A stretch of 64,000 nucleotides of DNA, taken from Saccopteryx bilineata. Taxonomy: Eukaryota; Chordata; Mammalia; Chiroptera; Emballonuridae. Positions 48,217 to 60,820 of this stretch are shown here, one piece after another. Position numbers and translations under genes: made by a program. The DNA is taken from assembly GCF_036850765.1 (NCBI RefSeq), contig NC_089490.1, positions 275,728,482-275,792,481 on the forward strand, written 5' to 3'. Each line of letters begins with the position of its first letter. Within the stretch, counting starts at the first letter, position 1. The notes under the pieces are model-generated. The model ran no database searches, was not told the origin of the DNA, and worked only from the letters and a program-made list of their open reading frames with translations.

Positions 48217-48525
48217 AAAGTCCACCAGGGGGCGACGCTCTGCCCACCAGGGGGTGATGCTCTGCCCATCCTGGGCGTCGCCATGTTGCGACCAGAGCCA
48301 CTCTAGCGCCTGGGGCAGAGGCCACAGAGCCATCCCCAGCGCCCGGGCCATCTTTGCTCCAATGGAGCCTTGGCTGCGGGAGGGGAAGAGAGAGACAGAG
48401 AGGAAGGCGCGGCGGAGGGGTGGAGAAGCAAATGGGCGCTTCTCCTGTGTGCCCTGGCCGGGAATTGAACCCGGGTCCTCCGCACGCTAGGCCGACGCTC
48501 TACTGCTGAGCCAACCGGCCAGGGC
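48217..48525 (-). mobile_element. tRNA-derived SINE, right arm of an inverted pair
   Basis: Opposite-strand copy of the same subfamily (also with GCAACATGGCGACGCCC), starting inside the 3' body and sharing the poly(A) of its neighbour. It lacks the final part of the 3' end. Confidence 0.9.
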
Positions 48526-48727
48526 TTAATTTACTTTTTATTATGAATCATCTGAGACATTTAAAATGAAGAACAGCATGCATTCATAACATCCCATTTA
48601 CCTTATTGTGAGGAGATAAGACTTTTAACACAAATATATATATGCAGAAAACTGAGCCTTACCATTTTATTAAAGTTGTTGTTTTTTAAAGTTATTTATT
48701 TTATTAAGCATTGCATTTTTTAGGGAA

Positions 48728-48904
48728 TTCCTTTTTTTTTTTTTTTTTTTTTTTGAGAGAGGGAGTGGGGTAGAAGAAGCAGGAAGCATCTACTCCTAGT
48801 AGTTGCTTCCTGTATGTGCCTTGACCAGGCAAGTCCAGGGATTTGAACCAGTGACCTCAGCATTTCAGGTTGACGCTTTACCCACTGCACCACCACAGGT
48901 CAGG
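48728..48904 (-). mobile_element. Short-type tRNA-SINE, minus strand
   Basis: Starts with a 24-base poly(T) and ends ACCACCACAGGTCAGGC, the reversed SINE head. Confidence 0.88.
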
Positions 48905-49039
48905 CTTTTACCATTTTACAAAATTCTATTCTCTAATCTATATTTATTTAATATTCATTTTGAAATATATAATTTTTGCTTTCTCAAAACCAAGATTTTT
49001 TTTGACATGCTTTAACTTATATATATATATATGTGAATT

Positions 49040-49222
49040 TTTAAAAAAGATTTATTGATTTTACAGAGAGAGGAAGAGGGCACAAGAAGTATCAACTCAA
49101 CTCATGGTTGCTTCATTTTAGTTATTCATTGATTGCTTTTTGTATGTGCTTTGGCCAGGGTTTCGGATTGGTGACCTCAGCATTCCAGATCGCTTTTCCA
49201 CTGAATCACCTCACGTAAGGCA
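49040..49222 (-). mobile_element. Degenerate short-type SINE, minus strand
   Basis: Recognisable by GATTTATTGATTTTACAGAG, GGTGACCTCAGCATTCCAGA and a decayed head TCACCTCACGTAAGGC. Confidence 0.7.
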
Positions 49223-49261
49223 ACTTATATATAAATATATATAAATATATGTATATATATA

Positions 49262-49639
49262 TATTTTTTTGGTGACAGAGACAGAGAGAGGGACAGATAG
49301 GGTTAGACAACAGGAAAGGAGAGAGCGAGAAGCATCAATTCTTTGCTGCAACACCTTAGTAGTTTCATTGATTACTTTCTCATGTGTGCCTTGACTGGGG
49401 GTGGGGCTACCGCAGAGCGAGTGACCCCTTGCTCAAGCCAGCGACCTTGGGCTCAAGCCAATGACCTTTGGGCTCAAGCCAGTGACCATGGGGTCATGTC
49501 TATGATCCCATGCTCAAGCCGATGAACCTGCGCTCAGGCCAGATGAACCTGCACTCAAGTTGGCCACCTCGCGTTTTGAACCTGGGTTCTCTTCATCCTA
49601 GGCCATCGCTCTATCCACTGTGCCACCGCCTGGTCAGGC
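49262..49639 (-). mobile_element. Long-type tRNA-SINE, minus strand
   Basis: Contains the reversed GAGAAGCATCAATTCTTTG, tandem CTCAAGCCAGYGACC units and the head GCCACCGCCTGGTCAGGC. It is the last tRNA-SINE before the TENT4A gene. Confidence 0.88.
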
Positions 49640-51824
49640 ATACGTAACTATCTTAAAATATAATTTCATTTATTTCTTTGTAAGTGAAATTTGCATGTAT
49701 TGAAAGTGTACATATGTGTATTTCTAGGTGGAGCTTTTTGAAAACTCCCCTGTCCCCCCAGAAGTTACCTTCTGGTGAAGGACTAAATGTGCCCACCACA
49801 ATCAGATGTGCATCTTCTGACAAAAAGATTCAAAACATAATTTTGGGACTCACTGTTTATAGAGTCTCTATAGGCCATCTCCCCAGTTCTCCTACATATT
49901 CCTTCCAGTAGAATATTCCTTCCATATTCCACATGACTGAGTGAAGTTAATGCTTTATGGGGTTTAATTCATAGGATGTGCTTTGCTGAGGTCCCCACTC
50001 TTGTCATTCTGACTGGGCTGTGGTTTCAGGCAAACCCCAGGACCCTCATCTGGAAAGTAAGGAGTCAGACCTCGCGATCTGCAGGGTATCCTCTGTTTCT
50101 CAGATTAGGTGGAACAGTAATCTTGGGATCCTGTGCTGTTCGGATGTGATTACTCACCTCTGAGAAAACAGTGGACCTAGGGTTTTAGGCAATGCTCATC
50201 CCATGCACTAATCACCACAAGATAACACCAGATGCCAGGAGCCTCCAGGTGGGACATAGTGCCACCTCTGCAGTCGTATTACCAAAACAAAAAAGACCAA
50301 ACACAAATTCCATCAAGACTCCAGATACAATGACAAAGATATTTACAGAGAACAGAGATAACAGGAAACAAGCTAAATGATACCACATGGAGATATAATT
50401 GCAAAACACAGACTGTGGGACAAATGAACTGTGTTCTTCATCAACAGATTTTTAAAAATGAGGGAGAAACCATAGATTAAAAGCCTTAGATAACACAAAT
50501 CAATCAATTGCAATATAGAAACTATTTTTTTTTAAAAAAACAACCAATTAAAATGTTCTATTGCTTATGGATCAGATATTTAGATTATGACATTATTAAT
50601 AGTTGGATGAGATAATATCAGTTATGTCTTAAAACAAGAGTGCTTAGAACTTAGAAATATATACCATATACACATGGATAAAAGGATATATTATCTGGGA
50701 TTTCCTTTAAAATCATTGGAGAGGGAGAAGTGGTTGAAGATTCTTGTAAGTGCGGCCATGAGTTGATAATTATGAAAGTTGGGTAATGGGTACACAGGGA
50801 TTCATTATATACCTTTTCTCTACTGTTGTATACATTTGAAACTTTCCATAATTAAATAAAAAGGAAGATAATTCACTTCACAGAAAAACTCACTCCAAAA
50901 ATTTAAGTGGCACCTGAGCTTGAAAGTTCCAAAAATTTCAGCATCCACCTTTGTAGGAAACCTCTCTTTGTGAACACATTATTACTAGGGAACTGTGCAG
51001 ATGGCTCTCTCTCTTCACACCCCCCCTCTCTGCCCCCAACGTTTTTTGCTTTTTAATGACCAGAGATTATCCATAGCTAAACAACCCACTGACTGTTCTA
51101 GTCTGGTTTTTATGGTACATTAGCATTTTTTTAAATTTAACTGCTATATTACAATGCTTTCTGTAGCAAATGAAAGTGTGACCCATCCAGAAAATACCTC
51201 AACTAGCAAGGAAGGTTATCACCTTGGATGCCAAAGGGTCAAGAGTGAAGCTATGGTCTGGTCTTCTTGCCATCATTTGGTGCAGCCCCCAGAGTGAGTG
51301 GTCACATCTCTTTTCAGGCCTCCAGATGACTATAGCATTGTGAGGTGTCCTATGCAGATATAAGTATGTTTGGTGGTGAAGAAAGGGGTTTCCTCTTATA
51401 TGTCTCTTATATTCAGCTGAGAGACTTTCCCAGTAGTGTCCTGGCAGCTTTTCCTGAAGGTCATATCCTCCAGGATGGAGTTATGTGCTGTGCTTACTTC
51501 ACCAATGGCAGGAAGAATGAGATCACCAGGAGCGACACAGACTCTGTGGTGTGGCCTCTTCCTGTATACCTGGCCACAAAGACACCTAGGCAGAATCAGG
51601 GCTCTGCCAGCGAGAACAAAGTAGGGCAGCAGAGCCAAAAAACCTGGGTAGGAAACAAATAGTATCTACCTAGAGATTGGCATTTCAGAATAGGATATTT
51701 CAGGCTCACATCTATATTTTCCAGTTTCTCATGAGACAGGACATCTCTGGTACTGTGGATGAGTCCTGTATTCCAACAGCCTGGAAAGGAGTGGCTCTGG
51801 CCCCTTTATACCGGGCAAGTGCTG
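49640..51824. other. Gene-free stretch
   Basis: Contains the L1 3' end at 50440-50872; the remainder has no named repeat. A 105-codon frame at 51345-51662 overlaps an 80-codon frame on the other strand and has no recognisable domain. Confidence 0.45.
50440..50872 (+). mobile_element. Old L1 3' end fragment
   Basis: Ends GTTGGGTAATGGGTACACAG, TTGTATACATTTGAAACTTT, CCATAATTAAATAAAAAGG, typical of old L1 3'UTRs. The upstream limit is unclear. Confidence 0.65.
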
Positions 51825-52350
51825 TTTAGGACCCCAGTGTCCCCAACATTCTTGTGTCACATTGGGGCCCCAATTATTCCTCTCCCAATATTCCATGCCC
51901 CTTAAAATATGACTGAAACTCCTTGCATCAAGAGGTTAAAGTCAAGGTCTCATCACTTGCTTTGGCTCACAGAATGGTGAGAAACCAAAGACATGCCAAT
52001 GCTGACCTTGTGCATGTAGATTTGCTTTCCTGAAATCCTGTTCACCACCCTGGGAACAAGCTGGGTCTAGCCTCCTTGATAATGATAGCCTCTGGTGCTC
52101 TAGTTGCTAGCCAGCCAATTGCCAGCCATGTGAGTGTGGCCACTTAAGACTATCTGCCTTCAGTTTACCGGCCAGTTGACTGTAGCATGTCAGTGATCTG
52201 TAAGCCAAGGTTGGTTGTATCTAATCCAAGTCAGCAGAACCATGCAGTTGATACATAAGACCTGTGAGCTATAGTAAATACTTATTTAAAGCAACTGAGT
52301 TTGGGGGTGGTTGGTTACCTAACAGTAACTTGACTAATATACACAAACCC
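51825..52350 (+). mobile_element. MaLR-like LTR
   Basis: CCTTGCATCAAGAGGTTAAAG, AGACCTGTGAGCTATAGTAA and CAACTGAGTTTGGGGGTGGT followed by GTTACCTAACAGTAACTTGA fit the pattern of old LTR ends. Subfamily not assigned. Confidence 0.5.
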
Positions 52351-52624
52351 TGATTTTTTCAGCTATTTACATTACCTATTCAGTTTTCATAAGCAGTTGA
52401 GTTTGGGATCCCTAAGTTAGAGAGAGGTTTTAAAACTTTACTGTGTTTAAGAATTGCTCCGAAAATTTACTTTAATACAGATTCCTGGGCCTCATTCTCT
52501 AAAAGCTTCAGTAAGTCAGATGAGTCAGATATGTGCATTTTAACTAACCAGCATATCTAGCTTTGGTGAACAAACCATTAAAGCCATAATGTAATTTGTC
52601 CTATTACCCCTCTTCTCATGTCAG

Positions 52625-52625
<1 letters not shown>

Positions 52626-52673
<48 letters not shown>
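52626..52673 (+). repeat. (GA)n microsatellite
   Basis: About 23 GA units, a polypurine tract with mirror symmetry and triplex potential. Confidence 0.97.
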
Positions 52674-52676
<3 letters not shown>

Positions 52677-53069
52677 AATGGGTTTTGGTCCAAAAGAGAA
52701 AATGCTGGGCTTATCTGTGAAACTAGGTAAGCAATAAGAAAGACTTCCTCTGCCCAGAGTCTCAGGAACTGCATTTTACTCAGTAGTGCTTGATTTACAT
52801 TAAGAAATATATTGCTTCTACATAGAAAGATTTATGACCCAATACACAAACAACAAAATCTCAGATTATAAGAAGTTGACTGGTGGCTGATGAATCAAAT
52901 TAAGGGGATTAACTAGAGGCAAACAATGAAGATGGAGTCTGAGGCCGTAGTAGAAAAAGCTTAAAAGCTGTCGAAAAGCAGTCAACAATGACAATCTATA
53001 TAATAGATCCTGGAAGCTGGCAAGTACCTGCTTTCTTTCCCATTGGGTTGGTCAGCAGACCCGTCGTGA

Positions 53070-54090
53070 TCTTATCAATGTTTACTGAAGACCTTCCATG
53101 AGGCAGACACAGTCCTCAAGGTAGACCACAGCACAAAAAGAGGGCAAATAAAAATTCTTCTCCTTGTGGAGCTTACATTCTAATGGGGTTAGGGGACACA
53201 GATGATGAAACAGATAAATTTGACATTAGATGATGTAGATGGGTGGAACTGTGTCCCCCTAAGAAATTTGTTTAAGTCCTAAATTTAGGTACCACTAATA
53301 TGTAACCTCATTAGGTAATAGGATCTTTGCAGATGTAGTCAAATTAGGATGAAGTTAGTAGGGTGAACTGTAATCCAATGTGACTGGTATCATTATAAAC
53401 AAGAGAAGAAGAGACCCAGACACAGGAAGAATTCCATGCACTGATGGAGGAGGTGGAGACTGGAATGATGCACCAGTAAGCCAAGGAATGCCAAGAATCA
53501 CTCCAAAACTAGAAACTAAGAGAGTGTAGGAACAGATTCTCCCCTATGTTCCTTAGAGACAGCATGGCCCAGCCAACAGCTCAGTTTCATACTTTTAGCT
53601 CTAGAACTGTGAGAGAATTTCTGTTATTTTAAGCCACTCAATTCGTAGTATTTTGTTATGCGGCCCTAGGAAACTAATGGAGATAAATGCTAACAGAAAG
53701 TAAAGCAGAGAAGGGAGGCAGGGAGTGTTGAAGCTTAAGTTTGTAATTTAGAGTCACTTGGAAGTTCTTACCAAGACCTGTGACTGGGAGAGAGGAGCCA
53801 TGTGTGTATCTGGGGGCAGAGCATCTCAAGTATGGGACAGTAAGTGCAAGGCTTTGAGGAGAAAGTGTGCCAGCTCTGCTATGGCTAGAGCAGGTTGGGT
53901 TAGGGGAAGGCCTAAAAAAGGAGGTGGAAAAAAGAGGGAGGACCTGATAATGTAAAGACTTGCACGGCATAAGGCTGAAGGAGAAAGAAAGCCACTGGAA
54001 GGTTTTGAGCACAAGAGTGACATGACCTGAATTTTTAGAGTAACACTTTTTTTTTTTTTTTTAAGTTCACTCAAAGCTGCCGAGAAAATG
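53070..54090 (+). repeat. Ancient mammalian repeat interrupted by an MLT1 LTR
   Basis: The left part has CTTGTGGAGCTTACATTCTA; the right part has GAAAGCCACTGGAAGG followed by TTTTGAGCACAAGAGTGACA. This is the order seen in a common ancient mammalian repeat, L2-like in my judgement. GATAAAT is found on both sides of the LTR. Confidence 0.45.
53236..53685 (+). mobile_element. MLT1-type LTR
   Basis: GGTGGAACTGTGTCCCCCTA, AGGATCTTTGCAGATGTAGT, CTGTTATTTTAAGCCACTCA and CGGCCCTAGGAAACTAATGG mark a near-complete LTR nested in the ancient repeat. Confidence 0.85.
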
Positions 54091-54339
54091 CCAAAAGGGG
54101 TGAGACTGGAATGTAGAAAATTAGCTAGGGTCACTATTTTAAAACAGCCTTGAAAAAGTGGTGGCTTGAAGGGGTACAGGTAGTGGAATGAAGACGGGGA
54201 TGGCTGCTGGGTTTTGGCTGTTTCTTGCAGGTGGAGCCAAAACGAGGTGTTCGTTATGGAGACGGGAGCCCGGTAAGACTGCAAGGATTTTGGCCTGACT
54301 CACCAGAAACAGATTTCTAGAATAACGACTAACTTTTGT

Positions 54340-55085
54340 GTGATTTTCCATTGTTTATTTAATGCACATATTCTAATCCTCGTCATAATTTCCACGTGTA
54401 CAATACACAAGTACTGAAAAATATACGAACCCAAATATTAATTTTTTACATTAACACCATTTGCCAAAAAGACTTAGTATGCAACGCACGATCTTCCATG
54501 TTAGCACAATTTTTGAAGTGTTAAGCTCTTAGTAATTTGTACTCATCCATGGGATAGACGAGGAAGAGCGCATTTAAAATATAACGCCGTTAAAGACTTT
54601 GCTCAAGTTATGTTTAAAAGCAATGGTGCCCCTGCGCTGCGGGAGCAAGACAAACAGCTTCAGGGTCCTGGCTCGGTTCCTAAAAGTTGCCTGCCAGGAA
54701 GTGCATTCATTGGGCTCAGACCAGGAGGGGCAGGGGTCCCTCTGGGGTGGTGTCCTGTCATGCCCTCTGGGCTTACATGGCACGTGCAGGTTTATACAAC
54801 ACCCTGGCGTTTGCTTTGGATTTCACAGAACGTGTGGTTAGCCTTACATTCCAAACAATACCATTGTCAAACCGGCTCACAGCATCATCTGGACACCGAG
54901 AACTCAAACAGCAGACAGCTGGACGATTCTCTAATGAAGTCCAGACAACACTGTGCCAGCTTGAATAATCAAAGGCAGGAGGCCCCAACCCAAGTACACG
55001 GCCTCTTTCCCTGATGGGCAGTACTGCCAAGTTTGCCTCCGGAAACCGCACCAGTGAGCTGACTTGGAAGTCTGAACTTCGTTTT
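54340..55085 (-). ncRNA. Candidate terminal exon of a divergent transcript upstream of TENT4A
   Basis: On the minus strand a textbook acceptor is present: a pyrimidine-rich stretch (TTTCTGTTTCCTTTTTTT) then TGTGTGCAG, with the exon starting at 55085. About 725 bases later the minus strand has AATAAA (54359-54354) in a suitable place for 3' end formation near 54335-54345. A possible donor, CTTAC|GTAAGG, lies in the CpG island at 55359, which would give an intron of about 274 bases. A reading frame of about 106 codons exists in the exon (54773-55093), but it lacks a good ATG and resembles no protein I know. I therefore favour a divergent lncRNA from a bidirectional promoter. Confidence 0.35.
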
Positions 55086-55460
55086 CTGCACACAAAATCA
55101 TTAAAAAAAGGAAACAGAAAGGGTAAGGTGACCCGCAGAAATTACTGCCAGGCCACCCCCGGGTCCTGCTCTGGCGCAGCGCCGCCTGGGTCACAGGGTG
55201 TGGAGACGTCTCCTCTGGACAGACGCCGGCGAGCACGTGGGAAGGCGCGGACATGAGTGGCTGTAACGCAACCAGCTGCACACAAGGAGCACTGTGAGGC
55301 ATTTTTGTCTTTTCATCCGAGCAGCGGGAGCTGCGCTGCGAAGCTGGCCCGGCCCTTACGTAAGACGGCGGGTGGAGGACATGGACTGAGGTGGCGTCTG
55401 AGGCCCCCCATCCCGCAGCGTGGAAACTTCCACCCAGCAGACGAGGCGGCCTTTTGCCCC

Positions 55461-55898
55461 TGCGCACGCGCAGCGCGGCCCAGCGACTGACAGGACCTTC
55501 AGCCTTAGTGCGCATGTCTCCACTCCTGGGCTTGCGTTTAGCGGCGGGAATGGGACCCGCGGACGCAGCCGGGCCAAGGGCGGCGCACTAGACTCTTCAC
55601 TTTCTCTCTTACTGCAGCCAAGTCTAGGCTAGAAGGACCCAAGTCTAGGCTAGAAGGACCCACGCCTCCGCCGCCACCCATTCTACCCCTCCCAGTCGCG
55701 TATCCTTCCGACCCGCTGCTCTCCCCACCCGCGCCGAGGAGCACGCCAGTGCGCAGGCGCGGTAACCAAGGCGGCGATGTCTAGTGAGCATTTGAAATTA
55801 GCAACGCATGCGCACTGGCATCCCGGCCGGGCCAGGGAGGCCGTGCTTCCTCCGCCCCCGCCCCGCCCCCGCCCCGCTCCCTCTCCGCCCCTCATTGG
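55461..55898 (+). promoter_or_regulatory. Core promoter motif cluster: NRF1-like sites, GC boxes, inverted CCAAT
   Basis: Four NRF1-like sequences are visible: TGCGCACGCGCA at 55461, TGCGCATG at 55509, TGCGCAGGCGC at 55750 and the palindromic CGCATGCGCA at 55805. A run of GC boxes (CCCCGCCCC type) lies at 55852-55892. An inverted CCAAT box, ATTGG, follows at 55894. These motifs are read directly; factor binding is inferred from the known consensus sequences. Confidence 0.6.
55620..55661 (+). repeat. Perfect tandem duplication of a 21-bp unit in the promoter
   Basis: The unit AAGTCTAGGCTAGAAGGACC plus one C occurs twice in direct succession with no mismatch. It lies in a relatively CpG-poor notch between the two densest parts of the CpG island. 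Perfect identity suggests a recent duplication or slippage event, or an assembly artefact. Confidence 0.9.
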
Positions 55899-56095
55899 AG
55901 CGGAGGCGGCGGCGCCCCCTCCTTCCCCTGCGCCCTGTCGCTGCCGAGAGTGTCTTTTCGCCGCCGCCACAGGAGCACGGTGCCAGCGGCGCGAGCTTGA
56001 CTGAGGGCCCGGCGCACGGCGGCGGCCCTCCCTCGGGTCCTGAGCCGCGCGGCGCCTGGGCCCGCCCCCTCGGCCCGGCTGCCCGCCCCTCTCCC

Positions 56096-56164
56096 ATGGC
56101 CTCTCCCCGCGGCCCGTGTGGAACGCCGCCGCCGCGGCCCCCGTGTCCGCTCCACGCCGCCTGA
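56096..56164 (+). CDS. Upstream ORF in the TENT4A 5' leader, 22 codons
   Basis: The ATG at 56096 has G at +4 and C at -3, a moderate initiation context. It opens a 22-residue frame ([19 protein letters not shown]...) that stops at TGA 56162-56164, 240 bases before the TENT4A ATG. If transcription starts upstream of 56096, scanning ribosomes meet this uORF first, which could damp TENT4A translation. The same frame has no stop back to about 55808, but that extension has no clear start. Function is inference; the open frame is sequence. Confidence 0.4.
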   Translation: MASPRGPCGTPPPRPPCPLHAA

Positions 56165-56232
56165 AGGAGCCTGACAGGCCCAAGCCAAAGCGCGGCCTGC
56201 TCGGGCCGACCCAAGCAACTCCGGGACCGTAG

Positions 56233-57123
<891 letters not shown>

Positions 57124-60100
57124 TGAGTGCACGCGGGCGGCGGCGGGGATGGGGCGGGAGGAGGGATGGGCAGGGGGCCGAGGGGACAGGGAGGGGGACC
57201 CGGGCCGGGCGCGTGTGCGATCCTGCGGTGGGTGCTGCGGGCGCTCCGACATCCCCGTATGGGCTCCCGTTTTATTTCAGGAATAGATTGTTGGAGGCTA
57301 AGGTCCGATTCTGCTTTAAGGTTTTCATTTTGGAAAGTATTAATGTTCAGACTGTGGGTATTGCCTTCTTGTAATTTTATATTGCAAATCTTAAGATTCT
57401 TGACACTAAATCTTTATCACTTATTTCTGAAGAAATATTAAACTTTTTAACGAGTGGTCAGTTTCACTTGTGCAGATGTTTGCCTTTTTTGCCTGTTTAG
57501 ACTGGAAAGGGGGTTGGATATTTTCCTTCTTTTTTTCCCCCACAAGACATGCTAGGGACCCTTGTGTCAAAGTAGGGTGCAGATCGGTGTGGCATTTTAT
57601 TTAAGTTGCAGACGATTTAGTATTGCTAGGAACGTGAATCAAATTGTTTAAATTTTTTTCTTTTTGGCAAAGCCCTTTTAAAAGGTGATTTTTTATTTTT
57701 GTATGACACAATTAAACTAACACAGGTAAACAATTTAGAAATGACTTGTGGAGGGGTTTTATATGTTATTTTGTTTTGTGCTAAAATTAACATAAAAAGC
57801 ATCAACTGCAGGTTTTTGTTTTGGTTTGTTTTTTTAAACAGCATTCAAAGAAAAACATTTGTTGCACATACTTATTTTTTGGAAGATGCCACCTTTGTTT
57901 TAAATGTTTTCACACCAGACTAGAGGGACGTAGAAGTTACAGGTAAGTTTAGTGCAGCTACAGATGGCCAGTACTGGTAAAAACAGGGTTGGATGGAGCT
58001 GTCCTAGGTGGGGCGGCTCAGGTGCGAATGTTACTTACCCATTCTCTATCCCTTCCTGTGCTTTTCTCCTCATCTAAGAATGAATATTTGTGCATAAGCT
58101 TTATTTCAGTATTTCAAGATTTAAATTATAAACTTGCCTTGCACAATTGCATGCTCATTTAAAAGGCACCTAAGCATTTCCCAGGGTATCAAAGTTGTCA
58201 AAAAGTTAGAATTCTATTAATTTCACAATTGTTAAGGTATTGGGAATACTTCTTAAAGGAACACTCTTATAGGTCTATTTATTCTCATTGGAAGTGTATT
58301 GAAAAACCAATTACTCTTACTTCAAAGCATGTTTGATACACATTAAAGCTGCATGTTTGCAACTTGTTTCACCTGGTTTGGGTTAGAAGTGTTACTTTCT
58401 TAATTTTCTGAAGCCTGAGCATGTACTTCAGACCCGAGTAGGAGCCCAGTTTTCTCTTCCTCTCCTTCAAGTTGTTACTTGTAAAACTTGCTGAAAGAGG
58501 TGGTGGGAGCAGTTTCTTGATGTATGAACATTATACCTAAGAGTTCTTTGGGGTAACTTCAGGTTTCCAAGCCTGTCATCTAACTGGAATTGGCTCTGTG
58601 TCTCGGTACTAGGAAACAGGAAGATAACGTGGTTTTCAGTGTAGAGCATTTTGAGGCTCGGGCAGCCAGGAGTCCTGCTTCTTCCCTTCACGAGCTTCTA
58701 GCAGGGGAGCACCATGCTCTTGTGCAAATCACTCGGGTTCTGGACGCTGTTTCCTCATCTGTAGGTTTATATCTAGTAAGCCTCAGTAGGTACCTTGCTG
58801 TTGCTTTTCTTAATGAATGAGCCCACTTAATGCCAGGTTCTTTGATAGGATGAGAGACTGGCGCTGGGGTTGGCATGAGAGACACAATCTCATGATCCTG
58901 ACTCTGAAACCTAGTCCTCCTTTGTGAGTGCCCCTGCCTGGCACAGATGAGCTCTGTCTAGGTGTGTAGATCTCTCGTCTGTTACTCTCTCTTGTGTCTG
59001 GTGTTTCATCACTGTCCAGTTTGTGTCTCATCCTCCTCAACCTTAAGCAGACTGTTGTCACTTCTAGTGGAGATTGCTCATGTAGCTCCAGGTGATCATT
59101 TTGCTTGCACATGTGAGCCCCTCTGGGCCTTTCCCAGCACTGCCTATGGGGTGATCTGCCAGCCCGTTTGATCAAGTTCCACCCTCTTGGGACCCTGTGA
59201 TGGCACTTCCTTAAGTTAAACACTAAAGCAGGGCACTGCTGCCCTGGGCACTGCCTGGGGGCCTGTTCCCCTTCTCTCCTAGGATCCATCTCATCCTGCC
59301 ATCCCCTGCCTGCCTCTTAGAACTCAGTTCAGAGGCCATATGGTATAGAGTGGACACTCAAGTATCCAGGAGGTCTGCATTTTAATCCACCTATTAGGGG
59401 CCTTTGCAGTGATGCTTAATGTTAGTACTCTTTTTTTCTTCTTTTGCTGGTCCCCTTGCCTCTCCTGCTTTTGTGGGGTTTGTACCATGCCCACTACTAA
59501 TGTCCGTGTATCCCTTCCTACTATCTCTGCCTACTAGCATTGCCCACCATGTGCATGGAAGGGCGGGGTGCCCTCCGCATCCTTGCTTGGTTTGCTACTC
59601 TCGATCCTTCTATCAAACTGCCCTTTCAGAGGAGACAGGGAGAGGGATTAAACCAGAGTAGCAGTTGAGCTGTGCCTATGACGAAAGAAGTAAGATGACT
59701 CTGATGATCATTAATATGGGACCCACTGGCTTTAAAGGAACTAACCTTTTGATGTCAAGATACAGTTTTATTTGGAACTTGCCCCTGGCTGATAGCTTAC
59801 CCAAAGTGATAGGGAAGCCACCAAAAACACTTTCACTTGGGGTTTAGAATGGGAAAGAGCTGAAATCAGGGGATCCCCTGTCTTGGCCAATAGAAAAGGA
59901 CCTTGATGAGAATTGCTCAGATTTACAGTATTGCCCCAGGACAGGCATTTTGGGAAAGACAGTGTCTGCAGTCCTCAAGAGAGGTTAAGCAGTTGTTCCC
60001 TGGTGCAGTGGGAGTTTGGGTTGCATCAACTAAACCCAATTGAGCATTTGCCTGATGGCACAATGTAGCAACCTGCATTGAAGAGTAGATGTCTGCCCTT

Positions 60101-60502
60101 GGAAACTTTCCCTGGTGACCTGGCTTTGTGGGTTTGCCATTTTGCTTTCATCTTTGAGTAAGATAGAAAGTAGATGAGAGGATAGGAATTAGTGCGAGAA
60201 CTTTGGGAGTAATAAAGGTGAAATGCTTCTTTTGGAGATGCCTTTGGCTCTATTTCTTACTCCATCTTTTGTTGAACTCTCTCACTTTTGAGAACACTGT
60301 GGACAATGTGATATTTGCTTTCCACCTAGGCTTCTGACATAGCGATATGTACAGGTGTGTGGACAGGCTCATGGGCCTATGCATCCTGGCCTCTGGCTGC
60401 TGCCAGTTTCATGTGCCCTCACTTCCTGACTTTTCACCTTCTGACCCAGCAGTGTTTTGTTACTTTGCTCTCAGTAGCTTTAGAAACCTCATCAGTTTAA
60501 AG

Positions 60503-60820
60503 CAGGGGTCGGGAACCTATGGCTCGCGAGCCAGATGTGGCTCTTTTGATGGCTGCATGTGGCTCGCAGACAAATCTTTAATAAAAACAATAACATTAAA
60601 AATATAAAACATTCTCATGTATTACAATCCATTCATTTCCTACTGCTCATGTTCATGGTTGTGGGTGGCTGGAGCCAATCACAGCTGTCCTCTGGGACAA
60701 CACCAAATTTTTATTGGATAATGCATAAGGTACACAGGTTGTTGTATGGCTCTCATGGAATTACATTTTAAAATATGTGGTGTTCATGGCTGTCTCAGCC
60801 AAAAAGGTTCCCGACCCCTG
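60503..60820. mobile_element. Non-autonomous hAT transposon in TENT4A intron 1
   Basis: Ends are CAGGGGTCGGGAACCTATG and AAAGGTTCCCGACCCCTG; the target duplication GTTTAAAG is exact on both sides (60495-60502 and 60821-60828). Body 318 bp, non-coding. Intact termini and exact duplication indicate a comparatively young copy. Confidence 0.94.
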
